Positions 9,030-17,722 of a DNA stretch of 64,000 bases are shown here, piece by piece. Origin of the DNA: JAUASW01 sp036880965 (GTDB lineage Bacteria > Pseudomonadota > Gammaproteobacteria > Burkholderiales > Burkholderiaceae_C); assembly GCF_036880965.1 (NCBI RefSeq), contig NZ_JBAJMV010000003.1, positions 434,001 through 498,000 of the forward strand, in the 5' to 3' direction. Each line of letters opens with the position of its first letter. The stretch's first letter is position 1. The position numbers and the translations under genes were made by a program. The notes beneath the pieces are model-generated. The model ran no database searches. It was not told the origin of the DNA and was given only the letters and a program-made list of their open reading frames with translations.

Positions 9030-11171
9030 ATGCCCGAGGCCCGTCCCACTGCCAGCGCCAACGCCAACAAGCCCAAATCCGCGCCCCGCAAGGCCATGGA
9101 CAAGCTCGGGCTCCTGCGCGACATCGACCTGGCCTTGCACCTGCCGCTGCGCTATGAAGATGAAACGCAGACCACGCGCATAGCCGCCGCCCGCGAAGGC
9201 GAGACGGTGCAATGCGAAGGCGAGGTGATCGAGAGCCGCATCGAGCTGCGCGGCCGGCGCCAGCTGCTGGTCAAGATCGAGGATGAGAGCGGCGAGCTGC
9301 TCCTGCGCTTCCTGAACTTCTATCCCTCGCAGCAGAAGCAGATGGCCCAGGGCCAGCGATTGCGTGTGCGCGGCGAGCTGCGCGGCGGCTTCTTCGGTCG
9401 CGAAATGGTGCATCCGGTCATCAAGGCGGTGGATGAGCACACGCCGCTGGCCCAGTCGCTGACACCCGTCTACCCGGCCAGCGCCGGCCTGCCGCAAAGC
9501 TATCTGCGCAAGGCCATCGAGGCCTCCTTGAAGCGTGCGCCGCTGGAGGAGCTGCTGCCACCGCGAACCGTGCCGTCCCATCTGCCTTCACTGCGCGATG
9601 CGCTGAATTTTCTGCATCACCCGCCGCCGCGCGTGCCGCTTGCCACGCTGGAAGACCATACGCATCCGGCCTGGCAGCGGCTCAAGTTCGAAGAGCTGCT
9701 GGCCCAGCAACTGAGCCAGCTGAAGTCGCAGCGAGAGCGAGCGCACCTGAAGGCGCCGGCCCTGCGCGGCCGCCGCGAAGGCTTGCAGGAACAGCTGCTG
9801 CGCCACCTGCCATTTCAGCTCACAGCCGCCCAGCAGCGCGTGGCCGAAGAGATCGCGCAAGACCTGGCGCGCCCGCAGCCCATGCACCGGCTCTTGCAGG
9901 GCGATGTGGGTTCGGGCAAGACCGTGGTGGCGGCCCTGGCCGCGGCCGTCTGCATGGACGCCGGCTGGCAATGCGCCTTGATGGCACCGACCGAGATCCT
10001 CGCCGAGCAGCATTTCCGAAAGCTGATCGCCTGGCTGGAACCCCTGGGCGTGCAGGTGGCCTGGCTGACCGGCAGCGTGAAGGGCAAGACGCGGCAGAAG
10101 ATGCTGGACGCCGTGGCCTCGGGTGAGGCGAATCTCGTCGTCGGTACGCATGCAGTGATCGAAGACAAGGTGCAGTTCGCGAAGCTGGGCCTGGCCGTGA
10201 TCGACGAGCAGCATCGCTTTGGCGTGGCGCAGCGGCTGGCCTTGCGCAAGAAGCTCGCTGCGCAGGCCGACGCCGCAGGGCCGCCCCAAGGCGTCGAGCA
10301 CCCCCTCGGGGGGCCGGCGCCGAAGGCGACGGGGGGGCCAACAGGTCTCGAGCCTCACTTGCTGATGATGAGCGCCACACCGATACCGCGCACCTTGGCG
10401 ATGACCTACTTCGCCGACCTCGATGTGAGCACCATCGACGAGCTGCCGCCCGGCCGCAGCCCCATCGTCACCAAGGTGTTTGGTGATGCCAAGCGCGACG
10501 AGGTGATCGCCAAGATCCGCGATGCGGTGGAGCAAGGCAGGCAGGTCTACTGGGTCTGCCCGCTGATCGAGGAATCGGAGGCACTGGACCTGAAGAACGC
10601 GACCGACACCCATGCAGAACTTGGCGCCGCCCTGCCCGGCCATGCCGTGGGCTTGCTGCACGGCCGCATGCCGCCGGCCGAGAAGGCGGCCGTGATGGCG
10701 CAGTTCAGCGGCAACCAGATGAAGGTGCTGGTGGCCACGACGGTGATTGAGGTGGGCGTGGACGTGCCCAACGCCAGCCTGATGGTTGTCGAGCATGCGG
10801 AGCGCTTCGGGCTCTCTCAATTGCACCAGCTGCGCGGCCGCGTGGGCCGTGGCGCGGTGGCCAGCGTCTGCGTGCTGCTCTACACCGGCCCCCTGTCGGA
10901 CACCGGCAAGTCGCGGCTCAAGGCCATGGCCGAGACGAATGACGGTTTCGAGATCGCCCGTCGCGACCTGGACATCCGCGGCCCGGGCGAGTTCATGGGC
11001 GCACGGCAAAGCGGTGCCGAGTTGCTCCGCTTCGCCGATCTCCAGGAAGATGCACCACTGCTGAAAGAAGCGCGGGCCATGGCGCCGCGCCTGCTGAATG
11101 AGCATCCGGAGGCGGCCCGCCGCCAGGTGGAACGCTGGCTGGGCGGCAAGGCCGAGTTCCTCAAAGCTTGA
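9030..11171 (+). CDS. recG: ATP-dependent DNA helicase RecG
   Basis: RecG remodels stalled replication forks and branch-migrates Holliday junctions. The protein is 713 residues (E. coli 693). It has the N-terminal wedge/OB domain (RLRVRGELRGGFFGREMVHP), Walker A GDVGSGKT, AVIDEQHRFGVAQRL (Walker B form used by RecG), MSATPIPRTLAMTYFADLD, and the C-terminal motifs TTVIEVGVDVPNA and QLRGRVGRG. The start at 9030 fits the wedge domain; an upstream in-frame ATG at 8982 adds 16 unlikely residues. A 20-25 residue insertion, rich in P and G, sits between the DEQH and SATP motifs and is encoded by a palindromic repeat (see 10273-10341). Confidence 0.95.
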   Translation: MPEARPTASANANKPKSAPRKAMDKLGLLRDIDLALHLPLRYEDETQTTRIAAAREGETVQCEGEVIESRIELRGRRQLLVKIEDESGELLLRFLNFYPSQQKQMAQGQRLRVRGELRGGFFGREMVHPVIKAVDEHTPLAQSLTPVYPASAGLPQSYLRKAIEASLKRAPLEELLPPRTVPSHLPSLRDALNFLHHPPPRVPLATLEDHTHPAWQRLKFEELLAQQLSQLKSQRERAHLKAPALRGRREGLQEQLLRHLPFQLTAAQQRVAEEIAQDLARPQPMHRLLQGDVGSGKTVVAALAAAVCMDAGWQCALMAPTEILAEQHFRKLIAWLEPLGVQVAWLTGSVKGKTRQKMLDAVASGEANLVVGTHAVIEDKVQFAKLGLAVIDEQHRFGVAQRLALRKKLAAQADAAGPPQGVEHPLGGPAPKATGGPTGLEPHLLMMSATPIPRTLAMTYFADLDVSTIDELPPGRSPIVTKVFGDAKRDEVIAKIRDAVEQGRQVYWVCPLIEESEALDLKNATDTHAELGAALPGHAVGLLHGRMPPAEKAAVMAQFSGNQMKVLVATTVIEVGVDVPNASLMVVEHAERFGLSQLHQLRGRVGRGAVASVCVLLYTGPLSDTGKSRLKAMAETNDGFEIARRDLDIRGPGEFMGARQSGAELLRFADLQEDAPLLKEARAMAPRLLNEHPEAARRQVERWLGGKAEFLKA
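10273..10341 (+). repeat. GC-rich palindromic repeat element inserted in frame within recG
   Basis: The stretch contains GGGCCGCCCCAAGGCG, the perfect hairpin CCCCCTCGGGGG (10301-10312) and a closing GGGGGGGCC. This pattern resembles the short palindromic intergenic repeats that are abundant in Burkholderiales genomes. Here it lies inside recG and is translated in frame as a P/G-rich loop (PPQGVEHPLGGPAPKATGG) that ordinary RecG proteins lack. I see no second copy in this window. Confidence 0.6.
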
Positions 11172-12075
11172 TGAAGCGCTTGACCTCGCCGGTCAGCCAG
11201 GCGGCGTCGTCCCACATCAGGAAGTGGTAGCCGGCCTCGCTCATGCGGATGTCCACACCCTTGAGGTTGGCGTACTGGGTTGTGAAGATCTGGCGGGTGC
11301 TTTCCAGTGTCGCGCCCATGGGCTTGTAGGCAGCCCAGGAACCCAGCACCAGGGTCGGCACCTGGATCTTGCTCAGGGCAGGGCGCAGGTCCGTGCCCCA
11401 CAGCTCGGTCATGGCCTGGGCCGAGGTCGCTCGGTCACTGGTGAGGCCCCAGGCGACGACTCGCTCGACGCCTTGCGGGCTGAGTGTCATGCCGGGCGCC
11501 ATCCTGCGGACCTGCATGGCGGTCTGCTCCTCGGTGGCTGCCAGCATCTGCTGACGCATGCCCTGCAGCATGGGCTTGACGCTCGCCTCGGTCGCCGCCG
11601 GGTTCTGCACCGCGCCGATGAAGGCCAGCGAGTCAACAACGACCAGGCGCTCGAAGCGCTGCGGCGCCTCGCTGCCCATCATCAGGGCCAGCGCGCCGCC
11701 GAGGCTGTGGCCCATGACCACCGGCTTGTCGAGCTTGTTGGCGTCGACGTAGGCGAGCAGCTCGTCGCGCATGCTCGTCAGCCATTGCTCCTTTTGCACC
11801 GGCTTGGCACCTGCAAAGCCGGGCAGCTGGACAATGTGGCATTGCACCTGCGGTTGCAGTGTGGCGCAGGTCTCGGTCCAGACGCTGGCAGCGCTGTTCA
11901 GGCCGGGAATCATCAGCACCGGCTTGCCGGTACCGATCACCTGGACCTGCAGGTCGCGGTAGGCAGTGGTCGGTGCTTCAGGCGTGGCTGCCTGGCTGCG
12001 ACCGCTGCTCACCGCGGCAACAATGGCAATCGCCAGAACGATCCAAGGGGTGCGGCTCGTCAGTTGTTTCTTCAT
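11161..12075 (-). CDS. Secreted alpha/beta-hydrolase
   Basis: A 304-residue hydrolase with a signal peptide (MKKQLTSRTPWIVLAIAIVA...). The oxyanion region is GKPVLMIPGLNSAASVW and the nucleophile elbow is GHSLGGALALMMG. The C-terminal part carries the expected Asp (VDIRMSEAGYH region) and the His near GYHFLMWDD. The start at 12075 has AGGAGGAGAAAA just upstream; the longer ORF to 12159 is not needed. The 3' end overlaps the recG stop by 11 bp on the opposite strand. An esterase or acyl hydrolase acting in the periplasm is likely; the substrate cannot be named. Confidence 0.88.
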   Translation of the reverse strand: MKKQLTSRTPWIVLAIAIVAAVSSGRSQAATPEAPTTAYRDLQVQVIGTGKPVLMIPGLNSAASVWTETCATLQPQVQCHIVQLPGFAGAKPVQKEQWLTSMRDELLAYVDANKLDKPVVMGHSLGGALALMMGSEAPQRFERLVVVDSLAFIGAVQNPAATEASVKPMLQGMRQQMLAATEEQTAMQVRRMAPGMTLSPQGVERVVAWGLTSDRATSAQAMTELWGTDLRPALSKIQVPTLVLGSWAAYKPMGATLESTRQIFTTQYANLKGVDIRMSEAGYHFLMWDDAAWLTGEVKRFIKL

Positions 12076-12192
12076 GCTTTTCTCCTCCTGCGGGTTGACA
12101 GTGGAGCGGACTGTGCCGGCGTGGCCGGCGCGGCTCAGCCGGCCTGCGACGAATGGCAAGCTCGTGCGATCAATGGCAGATGAAGGCGGCGA

Positions 12193-13434
12193 TCAGCGGC
12201 AGCTGGCCACGGCTGGCGTGCCGATCACATGGCCATCGCTGAGCGTCATCAGGAAGCACTCCAGGTCCAGCAGGTCGCGCGCGCTCATTGGCGGCTTGTC
12301 GCCCGGGCGCAGGCCGGCGAAAGGCGGCAGCGTGGAGAGATTGCCCCGGTAGGCCGGCGGCAGGTCGTCGAACTTCTGCAGCTTGCCGGCGACCGTCGGG
12401 TACCAGCGCTCGGGCGAGGTGTCGCGGGTGTTGTAGAAGTCCAGCACCTGGGGCAGCGAGCTGAAGATGCCGTTGTGGAAGAACACCTGGCGCTGCGCCA
12501 CATTGCGCAGGCCCGGCGTGCGGAACAGGCCGCACAGCTCGGCTCGCTGGGCCAGGTCCTTGCGCAGCGGCCCGCACAGGCCGAGGTCGAAGTAGGCCGG
12601 GTCGGCATTGGCCGGAATCTTCGCGTTGCGCGGCGCGCCGGTGGCCACATAGCCGAAGTTGGTGAACAGCGGTGGCTTGCCGTCGCTGCTGGTGTCCAGG
12701 TGGCAGCCGATGCAGGCGCCGCGCGCCGGGTCGCGAAAGACCTGCTGGCCGCGCTGCTCTGGCGCGGTGAATGTTTCCTTGCCGGCCTGCACCCAATCGA
12801 ACTTGCTGTCGTAGGGATGCAGGCGTTTGTCCTCGAGCTGGAAGGCCTGCAGCGCCTGCTCCAGCTGGGCCACCGTGGTGGCGGCGTCGCCATCGGTGCC
12901 GAAGACCTTGGCGAAGTCAGCGGCAATCACCGAGGCGCGGACACGCTGGGCCAGGCGCTCCACGCTGGTGTTGTCAAACTCCAGCGGATTGAACAGCACC
13001 AGGTGCGATTGCGCCGCCAAGGAATCGGCCCGACCATCAGCGGTCAGGCCGCCGGTGATCCCGACCGGATCAAAGGCCGGCTGGCGTTCCAGATAACGGA
13101 TGGAAGGCGCGGAGCGCTGGCCGAATTCGCTTTCGAATTGCCCGCCAATCTGCACCGCCAGCGCATTGGGCGATCCATGCGCGAAGTCAGGGTCATGGCA
13201 GGTGGCGCAGGTCATGCGGCCCGAGCCCGAAAGCGTGCGGTCGTTGAAGGCGCGCTCACCGAGCGCAGCCATGGCGCTGAGCGTCTGCACCGGCGCTGGC
13301 GTGGAAGCGGGCGGCGCGGGCGTGGGCACGGAGGCCGAAGCGGCCGAACTGCCACCACCGCCACCGCAAGCGCCGAGGCTCAGCAGCAGGCCGAGAGCCA
13401 AAAGTAATAGGTAGCTGTGCGGTCTGCGATTCAT
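12193..13434 (-). CDS. Di-heme cytochrome c peroxidase/MauG-family lipoprotein
   Basis: A 413-residue lipoprotein starting MNRRPHSYLLLLALGLLL with lipobox LGAC followed by GGGGGSS. Two CxxCH heme sites are visible: CATCH in the N-terminal half and CIGCH in the second half. They are in a context typical of the bacterial cytochrome c peroxidase/MauG family (ALGERAFNDRTLSGSGRMTC, FRTPGLRNVAQR, FFHNGIF). Such proteins reduce peroxide or oxidise periplasmic substrates with electrons from small cytochromes. It is divergent from the PQQ-propeller lipoprotein at 13523 across 88 bp, which suggests a functional pair. Whether it is a true peroxidase cannot be told from sequence alone. Confidence 0.9.
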   Translation of the reverse strand: MNRRPHSYLLLLALGLLLSLGACGGGGGSSAASASVPTPAPPASTPAPVQTLSAMAALGERAFNDRTLSGSGRMTCATCHDPDFAHGSPNALAVQIGGQFESEFGQRSAPSIRYLERQPAFDPVGITGGLTADGRADSLAAQSHLVLFNPLEFDNTSVERLAQRVRASVIAADFAKVFGTDGDAATTVAQLEQALQAFQLEDKRLHPYDSKFDWVQAGKETFTAPEQRGQQVFRDPARGACIGCHLDTSSDGKPPLFTNFGYVATGAPRNAKIPANADPAYFDLGLCGPLRKDLAQRAELCGLFRTPGLRNVAQRQVFFHNGIFSSLPQVLDFYNTRDTSPERWYPTVAGKLQKFDDLPPAYRGNLSTLPPFAGLRPGDKPPMSARDLLDLECFLMTLSDGHVIGTPAVASCR

Positions 13435-13522
13435 GGCGGGCCGATGCTAACCTCCGACCACCCAAGTCCGCACCTCGACGTGCGGCGGCTTGATCAGAAA
13501 TCCGGATTGAGGAGACGAAGAC

Positions 13523-15175
13523 ATGAGCGACAGCAAGAAGACCCGCCGCGAGGTGCTGGCTCTGGGCCTGCCCGTGCTGCTGGCCGGATGCGGCGGTGGT
13601 GGTGGCAGCAGCGCGCCAAGCCCGGCGCCAAGCCCCGCCCCCAGCCCTGCACCAACGCCCGCACCCACGCCTGCGCCAACACCTGCGCCAGCCCCGGCAC
13701 CGGGCCCCGCGGTCGCACCGGCCTGGGCCGGTTATGCGGGCAATGCCCAGCATCAGGCACAGAGCAGCATTGCCAGCCAGTCGCTCAAGCGCATCGTCTG
13801 GAGCACGCCCATTGATCGCGTGCCGCCCTACCGCTCCGGCGGCTTCCTGCTGATCCACTACGGCTCTCCGGCCATCTCGGCGGCCAACACCGTGCTGGTG
13901 CCGGTCAAGACCACGGCCGAGGGTGACTTCATCGTCGAGGCGCGCGCCGGTGCCACGGGCACCAAGCTGTGGGAGCAGAGCACTGGCTACACCCTGCCGA
14001 TCAGCAGCTGGACGCCCAGCTTCAACATCGCGCTGGACCGCTACAAGCGGGTCTACATTCCCGAGTCCGGCGGCCGCCTCCTGCGCCGCGACGACGTGGA
14101 CCTGGCGACAGGCGCAATCACCCGCATCGCCTTCTATGGCAATGCCGTCTACAGCGCCAATGCCACGGCGCTGGACACGCAGATCAAGATCAGCACGCCC
14201 CTGACCGTCGACGACGCGGGCAATGTGTTCTTCGGCTTCATGGCCAATGCCGGCAACCCGGCCGGCCTGTCCAGCGGCTTTGCCCGCGTGGCGGCCGACG
14301 GCTCCGGGCTGTGGATGGGCGCCGCCGCGCTGGCCGCTGACCCGACAATGACGCAGCCGGCGATAAACGCGGCACCGGCGCTGTCGCTGGACCAGAAGAC
14401 GCTCTACGTAGTCGTCAATTCATCGGTGAGCGCCGGTTCGAACCAGTCGGGCTATCTGATGGCGCTGGACGCAGGCACGCTGGCCTTCAAGGCCAAGCAG
14501 TTGCTGCGCGAGCCGCAAGGCAACCAGCCGGCGCGGGTCACCGACATCTCGACCGCCTCGCCCATGGTCGGGCCCGACGGTGACGTCTACTACGGCGTCA
14601 CCAACGCCGTGCGCGACATCCACAACGGCCGCGGCTGGCTGCTGCACTTCGACGCCGGGCTGACGACGGCCAAGATTCCCGGCTCCTTCGGCTGGGACGA
14701 CACGCCGGCCGTGGTGCCAGCCGCCCTGGTGCCCAGCTATACCGGCAGCTCCAGCTACCTGCTGCTGGTCAAGTACAACAACTACGCCGGCATCGGCACC
14801 GGCAACGGCCAGAACCAGATGGCCGTGGTCGACCCGTTCAGCAGCCAGGAAGACCGCTTCACCGGCGCCAGCGAGGCCAAGGTCCTGGTGATGAAGGAAA
14901 TCCTCACCGCCAACGGCCTGACCTTTGACACCAGCACCGGCCAGGGTGTGCGCGAATGGTGCGTCAACACGGCGGTAGTCGACCTGCAGACCGGCGCAGC
15001 CCTGGTCAACAACGAGGATGGCCGGATCTACCGCTGGGACTTCCGTGCCAATGACCTGACCGAAAACGTCAAGATGAATGACGGCATCGGCCAGGCCTAC
15101 ACGCCCAGCCTGATAGGCCCGGGCGGCCTCGTCTATGCGGTCAACGGCGCGCAGTTGCACGCCATCGGTGCCTAG
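13523..15175 (+). CDS. Tat-type lipoprotein with proline/alanine linker and PQQ-like beta-propeller
   Basis: A 550-residue protein. The N-terminus MSDSKKTRREVLALGLPVLL has a twin-arginine motif (TRREVLA) before a lipobox (LLAGC), so Tat export followed by lipidation is likely. A GGGGGSS stretch and a tandem proline/alanine linker (about residues 30-62) separate the anchor from the folded domain. The rest resembles PQQ-like or pyrrolo-quinoline propellers (repeated DDAGNVFFGF, DQKTLYVVVNSS, GPDGDVYYGVTNA and NNEDGRIYRWDF blades). No dehydrogenase catalytic motif is recognised. AGGAG lies upstream of the ATG. The last 4 bp overlap the ABC ATPase gene on the other strand. Confidence 0.75.
   Translation: MSDSKKTRREVLALGLPVLLAGCGGGGGSSAPSPAPSPAPSPAPTPAPTPAPTPAPAPAPGPAVAPAWAGYAGNAQHQAQSSIASQSLKRIVWSTPIDRVPPYRSGGFLLIHYGSPAISAANTVLVPVKTTAEGDFIVEARAGATGTKLWEQSTGYTLPISSWTPSFNIALDRYKRVYIPESGGRLLRRDDVDLATGAITRIAFYGNAVYSANATALDTQIKISTPLTVDDAGNVFFGFMANAGNPAGLSSGFARVAADGSGLWMGAAALAADPTMTQPAINAAPALSLDQKTLYVVVNSSVSAGSNQSGYLMALDAGTLAFKAKQLLREPQGNQPARVTDISTASPMVGPDGDVYYGVTNAVRDIHNGRGWLLHFDAGLTTAKIPGSFGWDDTPAVVPAALVPSYTGSSSYLLLVKYNNYAGIGTGNGQNQMAVVDPFSSQEDRFTGASEAKVLVMKEILTANGLTFDTSTGQGVREWCVNTAVVDLQTGAALVNNEDGRIYRWDFRANDLTENVKMNDGIGQAYTPSLIGPGGLVYAVNGAQLHAIGA
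13609..13704 (+). repeat. Tandem proline/alanine-coding repeat
   Basis: Roughly 6-bp to 12-bp degenerate units coding for PAPSPAPSPAPTPAPTPAP form the linker of the PQQ-propeller lipoprotein. Such linkers span periplasm or peptidoglycan. The tandem structure should make its length variable between strains. Confidence 0.7.
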
Positions 15176-15822
15176 GCTGCTTCGAGTTCGATGACCGTGC
15201 TGGGCTCCACGCCCAGCGCTTCATGGCTGACCACCAGGCACAGCCGCTCGCGCCAGGCAGAGGCCTCGGCCAAGGCCTCTTGCAGATGGGCATGCGAAGC
15301 GGCGTCGAGCGCGATCAAGGGCTCATCCAGCAGCAGCAGCCGCGTGCCCAAGGCCAGCGCGGCCGCAAGGGCGGCCTTGTGTTGCGTGCCCGTAGAGAGC
15401 GCGCGCAGCGGCTGATTCAGGAAGGCCTGCAGGCCGAAGCCTTCGACATGGCGCTGCCAGACGGCCGCGTCGGCATGCGGGTAGAGCCGCGCCAGGAAGC
15501 CGAAGCGCTCGGCCGGGCTCAGGTGCTCGAACGGTGGCGGCTCGGCAGCGACAAAGAAGACCTCGCGCCGGTAGTCCAGCGGCTGCTTGATCAAGTCGAT
15601 GCCGGCAATGCGAGCCGTGCCCCATTGCGGCTGCAACGCACCGGCCAGCAACTTCAGCCGCGTGGACTTTCCCGTGCCATTGGGGCCGCGCATCCAGCAC
15701 AGGCCGGGTCCGAAATCCTGGCTCCAGAGATCGACGACGCGGCGGCGCTCATAGGCAATGCTCAGCGAGGTGGTGGAGAGCAAGGGAGCAGCTTCGCTCA
15801 TGGGCTTCAGGCTTTCAGGCAT
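15172..15822 (-). CDS. ABC transporter ATP-binding protein (CcmA-like size)
   Basis: A 216-residue ATPase with Walker A GPNGTGKST and Walker B LLLLDEPLIALD. The signature is degenerate (ALSTGTQHKAAL instead of LSGGQ), as in small CcmA-like or lantibiotic-type exporters. It pairs with the membrane gene at 15807. The ATG at 15822 lies inside the 3' end of that gene, so translation is probably coupled; an alternative ATG at 15801 would remove 7 residues. Two-gene ABC exporters of this kind often move heme, peptides or lipids; the substrate here is not evident. Confidence 0.83.
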   Translation of the reverse strand: MPESLKPMSEAAPLLSTTSLSIAYERRRVVDLWSQDFGPGLCWMRGPNGTGKSTRLKLLAGALQPQWGTARIAGIDLIKQPLDYRREVFFVAAEPPPFEHLSPAERFGFLARLYPHADAAVWQRHVEGFGLQAFLNQPLRALSTGTQHKAALAAALALGTRLLLLDEPLIALDAASHAHLQEALAEASAWRERLCLVVSHEALGVEPSTVIELEAA

Positions 15823-16874
15823 TCGGTGACCAGCACGATCCAGACGGCCAGGAACAAGAGCCAGCGCGCTGCGCGGATCTCGTCGCCCTTGCGGCCAGGG
15901 TCTGCTGGCAGATAGAGCGCCAGCACGGGCGCCAGCAATGCGGCCAACAGGGACAGCGGCCCGGCCAGGGGCGCGAGCTGCCAGGGGCCGGCCAGCATCA
16001 TGAGCAGCAGCAGTGGCCAGCAGAGCAGCACGGGCGCCAGCGCCAGCATGCGGCGGGCATGGTGCCAGGCTCGTGCTGGCAGCGGCAAGGGCAGGCTGGC
16101 GTCCACAAGGCCTTGCAGATCACGTTCGGCCAGCGCCAAGGCACGGCTGCTGCCGAGCAAGGCGACGAAGGCATAGCCCGCCAGCCACCAGCGCAGATGC
16201 TCGGGTGCATGCCAGGCCTGCTGCAGGCAGATGAGCAGGCCGGTGGCCACGGCAAGCAGCCACAGACCCAAGGGCCGCGCAGGGCCGCGCCACAGAGGCA
16301 TCAGGAGCAAGGCAGCCCAGACCCGCGGCCGGCTTGCCGAGGCGATCTGGGTACCCCGCATCCAGCGTGCGCGCCCGGGCTGACGCCGCCACCGCAGGAG
16401 CAGCACACCCAGCGCCAGCCCCAGCAGCAGCGAGGCGGCAAACGCCACAGCCGAGCCGAGCCAGAGGCCATGCATCCAGGCCGGCTGATGCAGGCGCCAG
16501 CTGAGCCAGGAGAGCGCATGCAGCAGGAGCAGCGGCGCCTGCGCCAGCGCCACGACTGCAGCGTCGGCGCGGTACACCGCTGCACGCGGCTGGGGCAAGG
16601 CACGCTCGGCCTCCAGCCAATGGCGGGGCAGCAGCGCGTCACGCAGGGCCCAGGAGAGCATCGTCGCGACGAGCGCGTGTGCCACCACCACCGCAATGCC
16701 CGGCCACAGCGGCAAGCTGACGGCCCAGAAAAGCGGCAGCGCCGGCCAGCCAATCGCCTGGCCGGCGTACTGGCCCAGCAGGGCCGCCAACACCAGCACG
16801 AAGGCGCCCCAGCGGCGCGCCAGGGCCCACAACGCCGCAGCGCTGTAGCGCAGGCGCATGTGGGCTGGTGTCAT
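15807..16874 (-). CDS. ABC transporter permease-like integral membrane protein
   Basis: A 355-residue hydrophobic protein with about 8-10 transmembrane segments (for example AFVLVLAALLGQYAGQAIGW, PLLLLHALSWLSW and LGLALGVLLLRW). It has no soluble domain of note. It shares a 16-bp overlap with the ABC ATPase gene and is therefore its likely membrane partner. Primary sequence gives no family-specific motif; the assignment rests on context and topology. The cyclophilin lipoprotein gene lies directly downstream in map position but is transcribed in the same direction with its own lipoprotein signal, so the operon may begin there. Confidence 0.7.
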   Translation of the reverse strand: MTPAHMRLRYSAAALWALARRWGAFVLVLAALLGQYAGQAIGWPALPLFWAVSLPLWPGIAVVVAHALVATMLSWALRDALLPRHWLEAERALPQPRAAVYRADAAVVALAQAPLLLLHALSWLSWRLHQPAWMHGLWLGSAVAFAASLLLGLALGVLLLRWRRQPGRARWMRGTQIASASRPRVWAALLLMPLWRGPARPLGLWLLAVATGLLICLQQAWHAPEHLRWWLAGYAFVALLGSSRALALAERDLQGLVDASLPLPLPARAWHHARRMLALAPVLLCWPLLLLMMLAGPWQLAPLAGPLSLLAALLAPVLALYLPADPGRKGDEIRAARWLLFLAVWIVLVTECLKA

Positions 16875-16880
16875 GTCAGG

Positions 16881-17531
16881 TCAAGGCAAGACTTTGACGT
16901 CGGTGATGACCACGTCGGCGACGGGCACGTCATTGGCGCCGGTCTGCACGCCCTTGATCGCATCCACCACGTCCAGGCCCGCCGTCACCATGCCGAAGAC
17001 GGCATAGCCGCCGCCGTTGTCGGCGCCGGGATAGTTCAGGCTCGCGTTGTCCACCACGTTGATATAGAACTGGCTGGTCGCGCTGTTGGCGATATTGGTG
17101 CGGGCCATGGCAATCGTGCCGCGCACATTGCGCAGGCCGGTATTGCTTTCCAGCACGATGGGCGCATAGGTCGCGGTCTTCTCGACCAGCCCGTTGGCCG
17201 TGCGGACAACGCCGCCCCCCTGGATCACGAAGTTCGAGATCACGCGGTGGAAGATCGTGTCCTTGTAGAAGCCGTCGTTGACGTACTTGAGGAAGTTGGC
17301 GACCGTGGTGGGCGCGTGCGTCGCGTCCAGGCCCAGGTCGATCACGCCCTTGTTGGTCGTGATGCGGATCTTGTGCGTGACCGTCAGCGTCACGGCCGGC
17401 ACCGGTGCCGGCATGCCGGGGGTTCCGCCACCGGAAGAGGAGGAGCCACCACCACCACAGGCGGTGAGAGCCAGGGAACAGGCAGCCAGGAGCAGCGTGC
17501 GGCGCGCGATTGCGAGGGAAGTCAGCGTCAT
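16881..17531 (-). CDS. Cyclophilin-type peptidyl-prolyl cis-trans isomerase, lipoprotein
   Basis: A 216-residue periplasmic lipoprotein. The signal is MTLTSLAIARRTLLLAACSL with lipobox LTAC and a GGGGSSSSGGG linker. The mature part is a cyclophilin: ITTNKGVIDLGLD, APTTVANFLKYVNDGFYKD, TIFHRVISNFVIQGGG (catalytic Arg in FHRV), GTIAMAR, NSATSQFYINVVDN and GYAVFGMVTAGLDVV. It catalyses proline isomerisation during envelope protein folding. It is divergent from an FKBP lipoprotein at 17723 across 191 bp, giving a pair of two unrelated PPIase folds. Confidence 0.95.
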   Translation of the reverse strand: MTLTSLAIARRTLLLAACSLALTACGGGGSSSSGGGTPGMPAPVPAVTLTVTHKIRITTNKGVIDLGLDATHAPTTVANFLKYVNDGFYKDTIFHRVISNFVIQGGGVVRTANGLVEKTATYAPIVLESNTGLRNVRGTIAMARTNIANSATSQFYINVVDNASLNYPGADNGGGYAVFGMVTAGLDVVDAIKGVQTGANDVPVADVVITDVKVLP

Positions 17532-17722
17532 GAAGTTAGGGAAGGAAAGGAGCCCGAGGCTCGGGTTTCAGCATTGTCCGGGAGGCGCCGCTCACCTGAC
17601 CAAGGTCACCAATCGCGGCAGCGCAAGTGTCGCAGGGCGACTGCTGCCACCCCTTGCCGACGGGCGATCAGCGCGCGCGGCTATAGTCCGCCGACCTGTT
17701 TTCTGCCACCCGAGCTGCTCCG

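Noticed and set aside
13609..13704. Possible CRISPR-like repeat array
   Set aside because: The repeats are short, contiguous and in frame, coding for a proline/alanine linker; there are no spacers.
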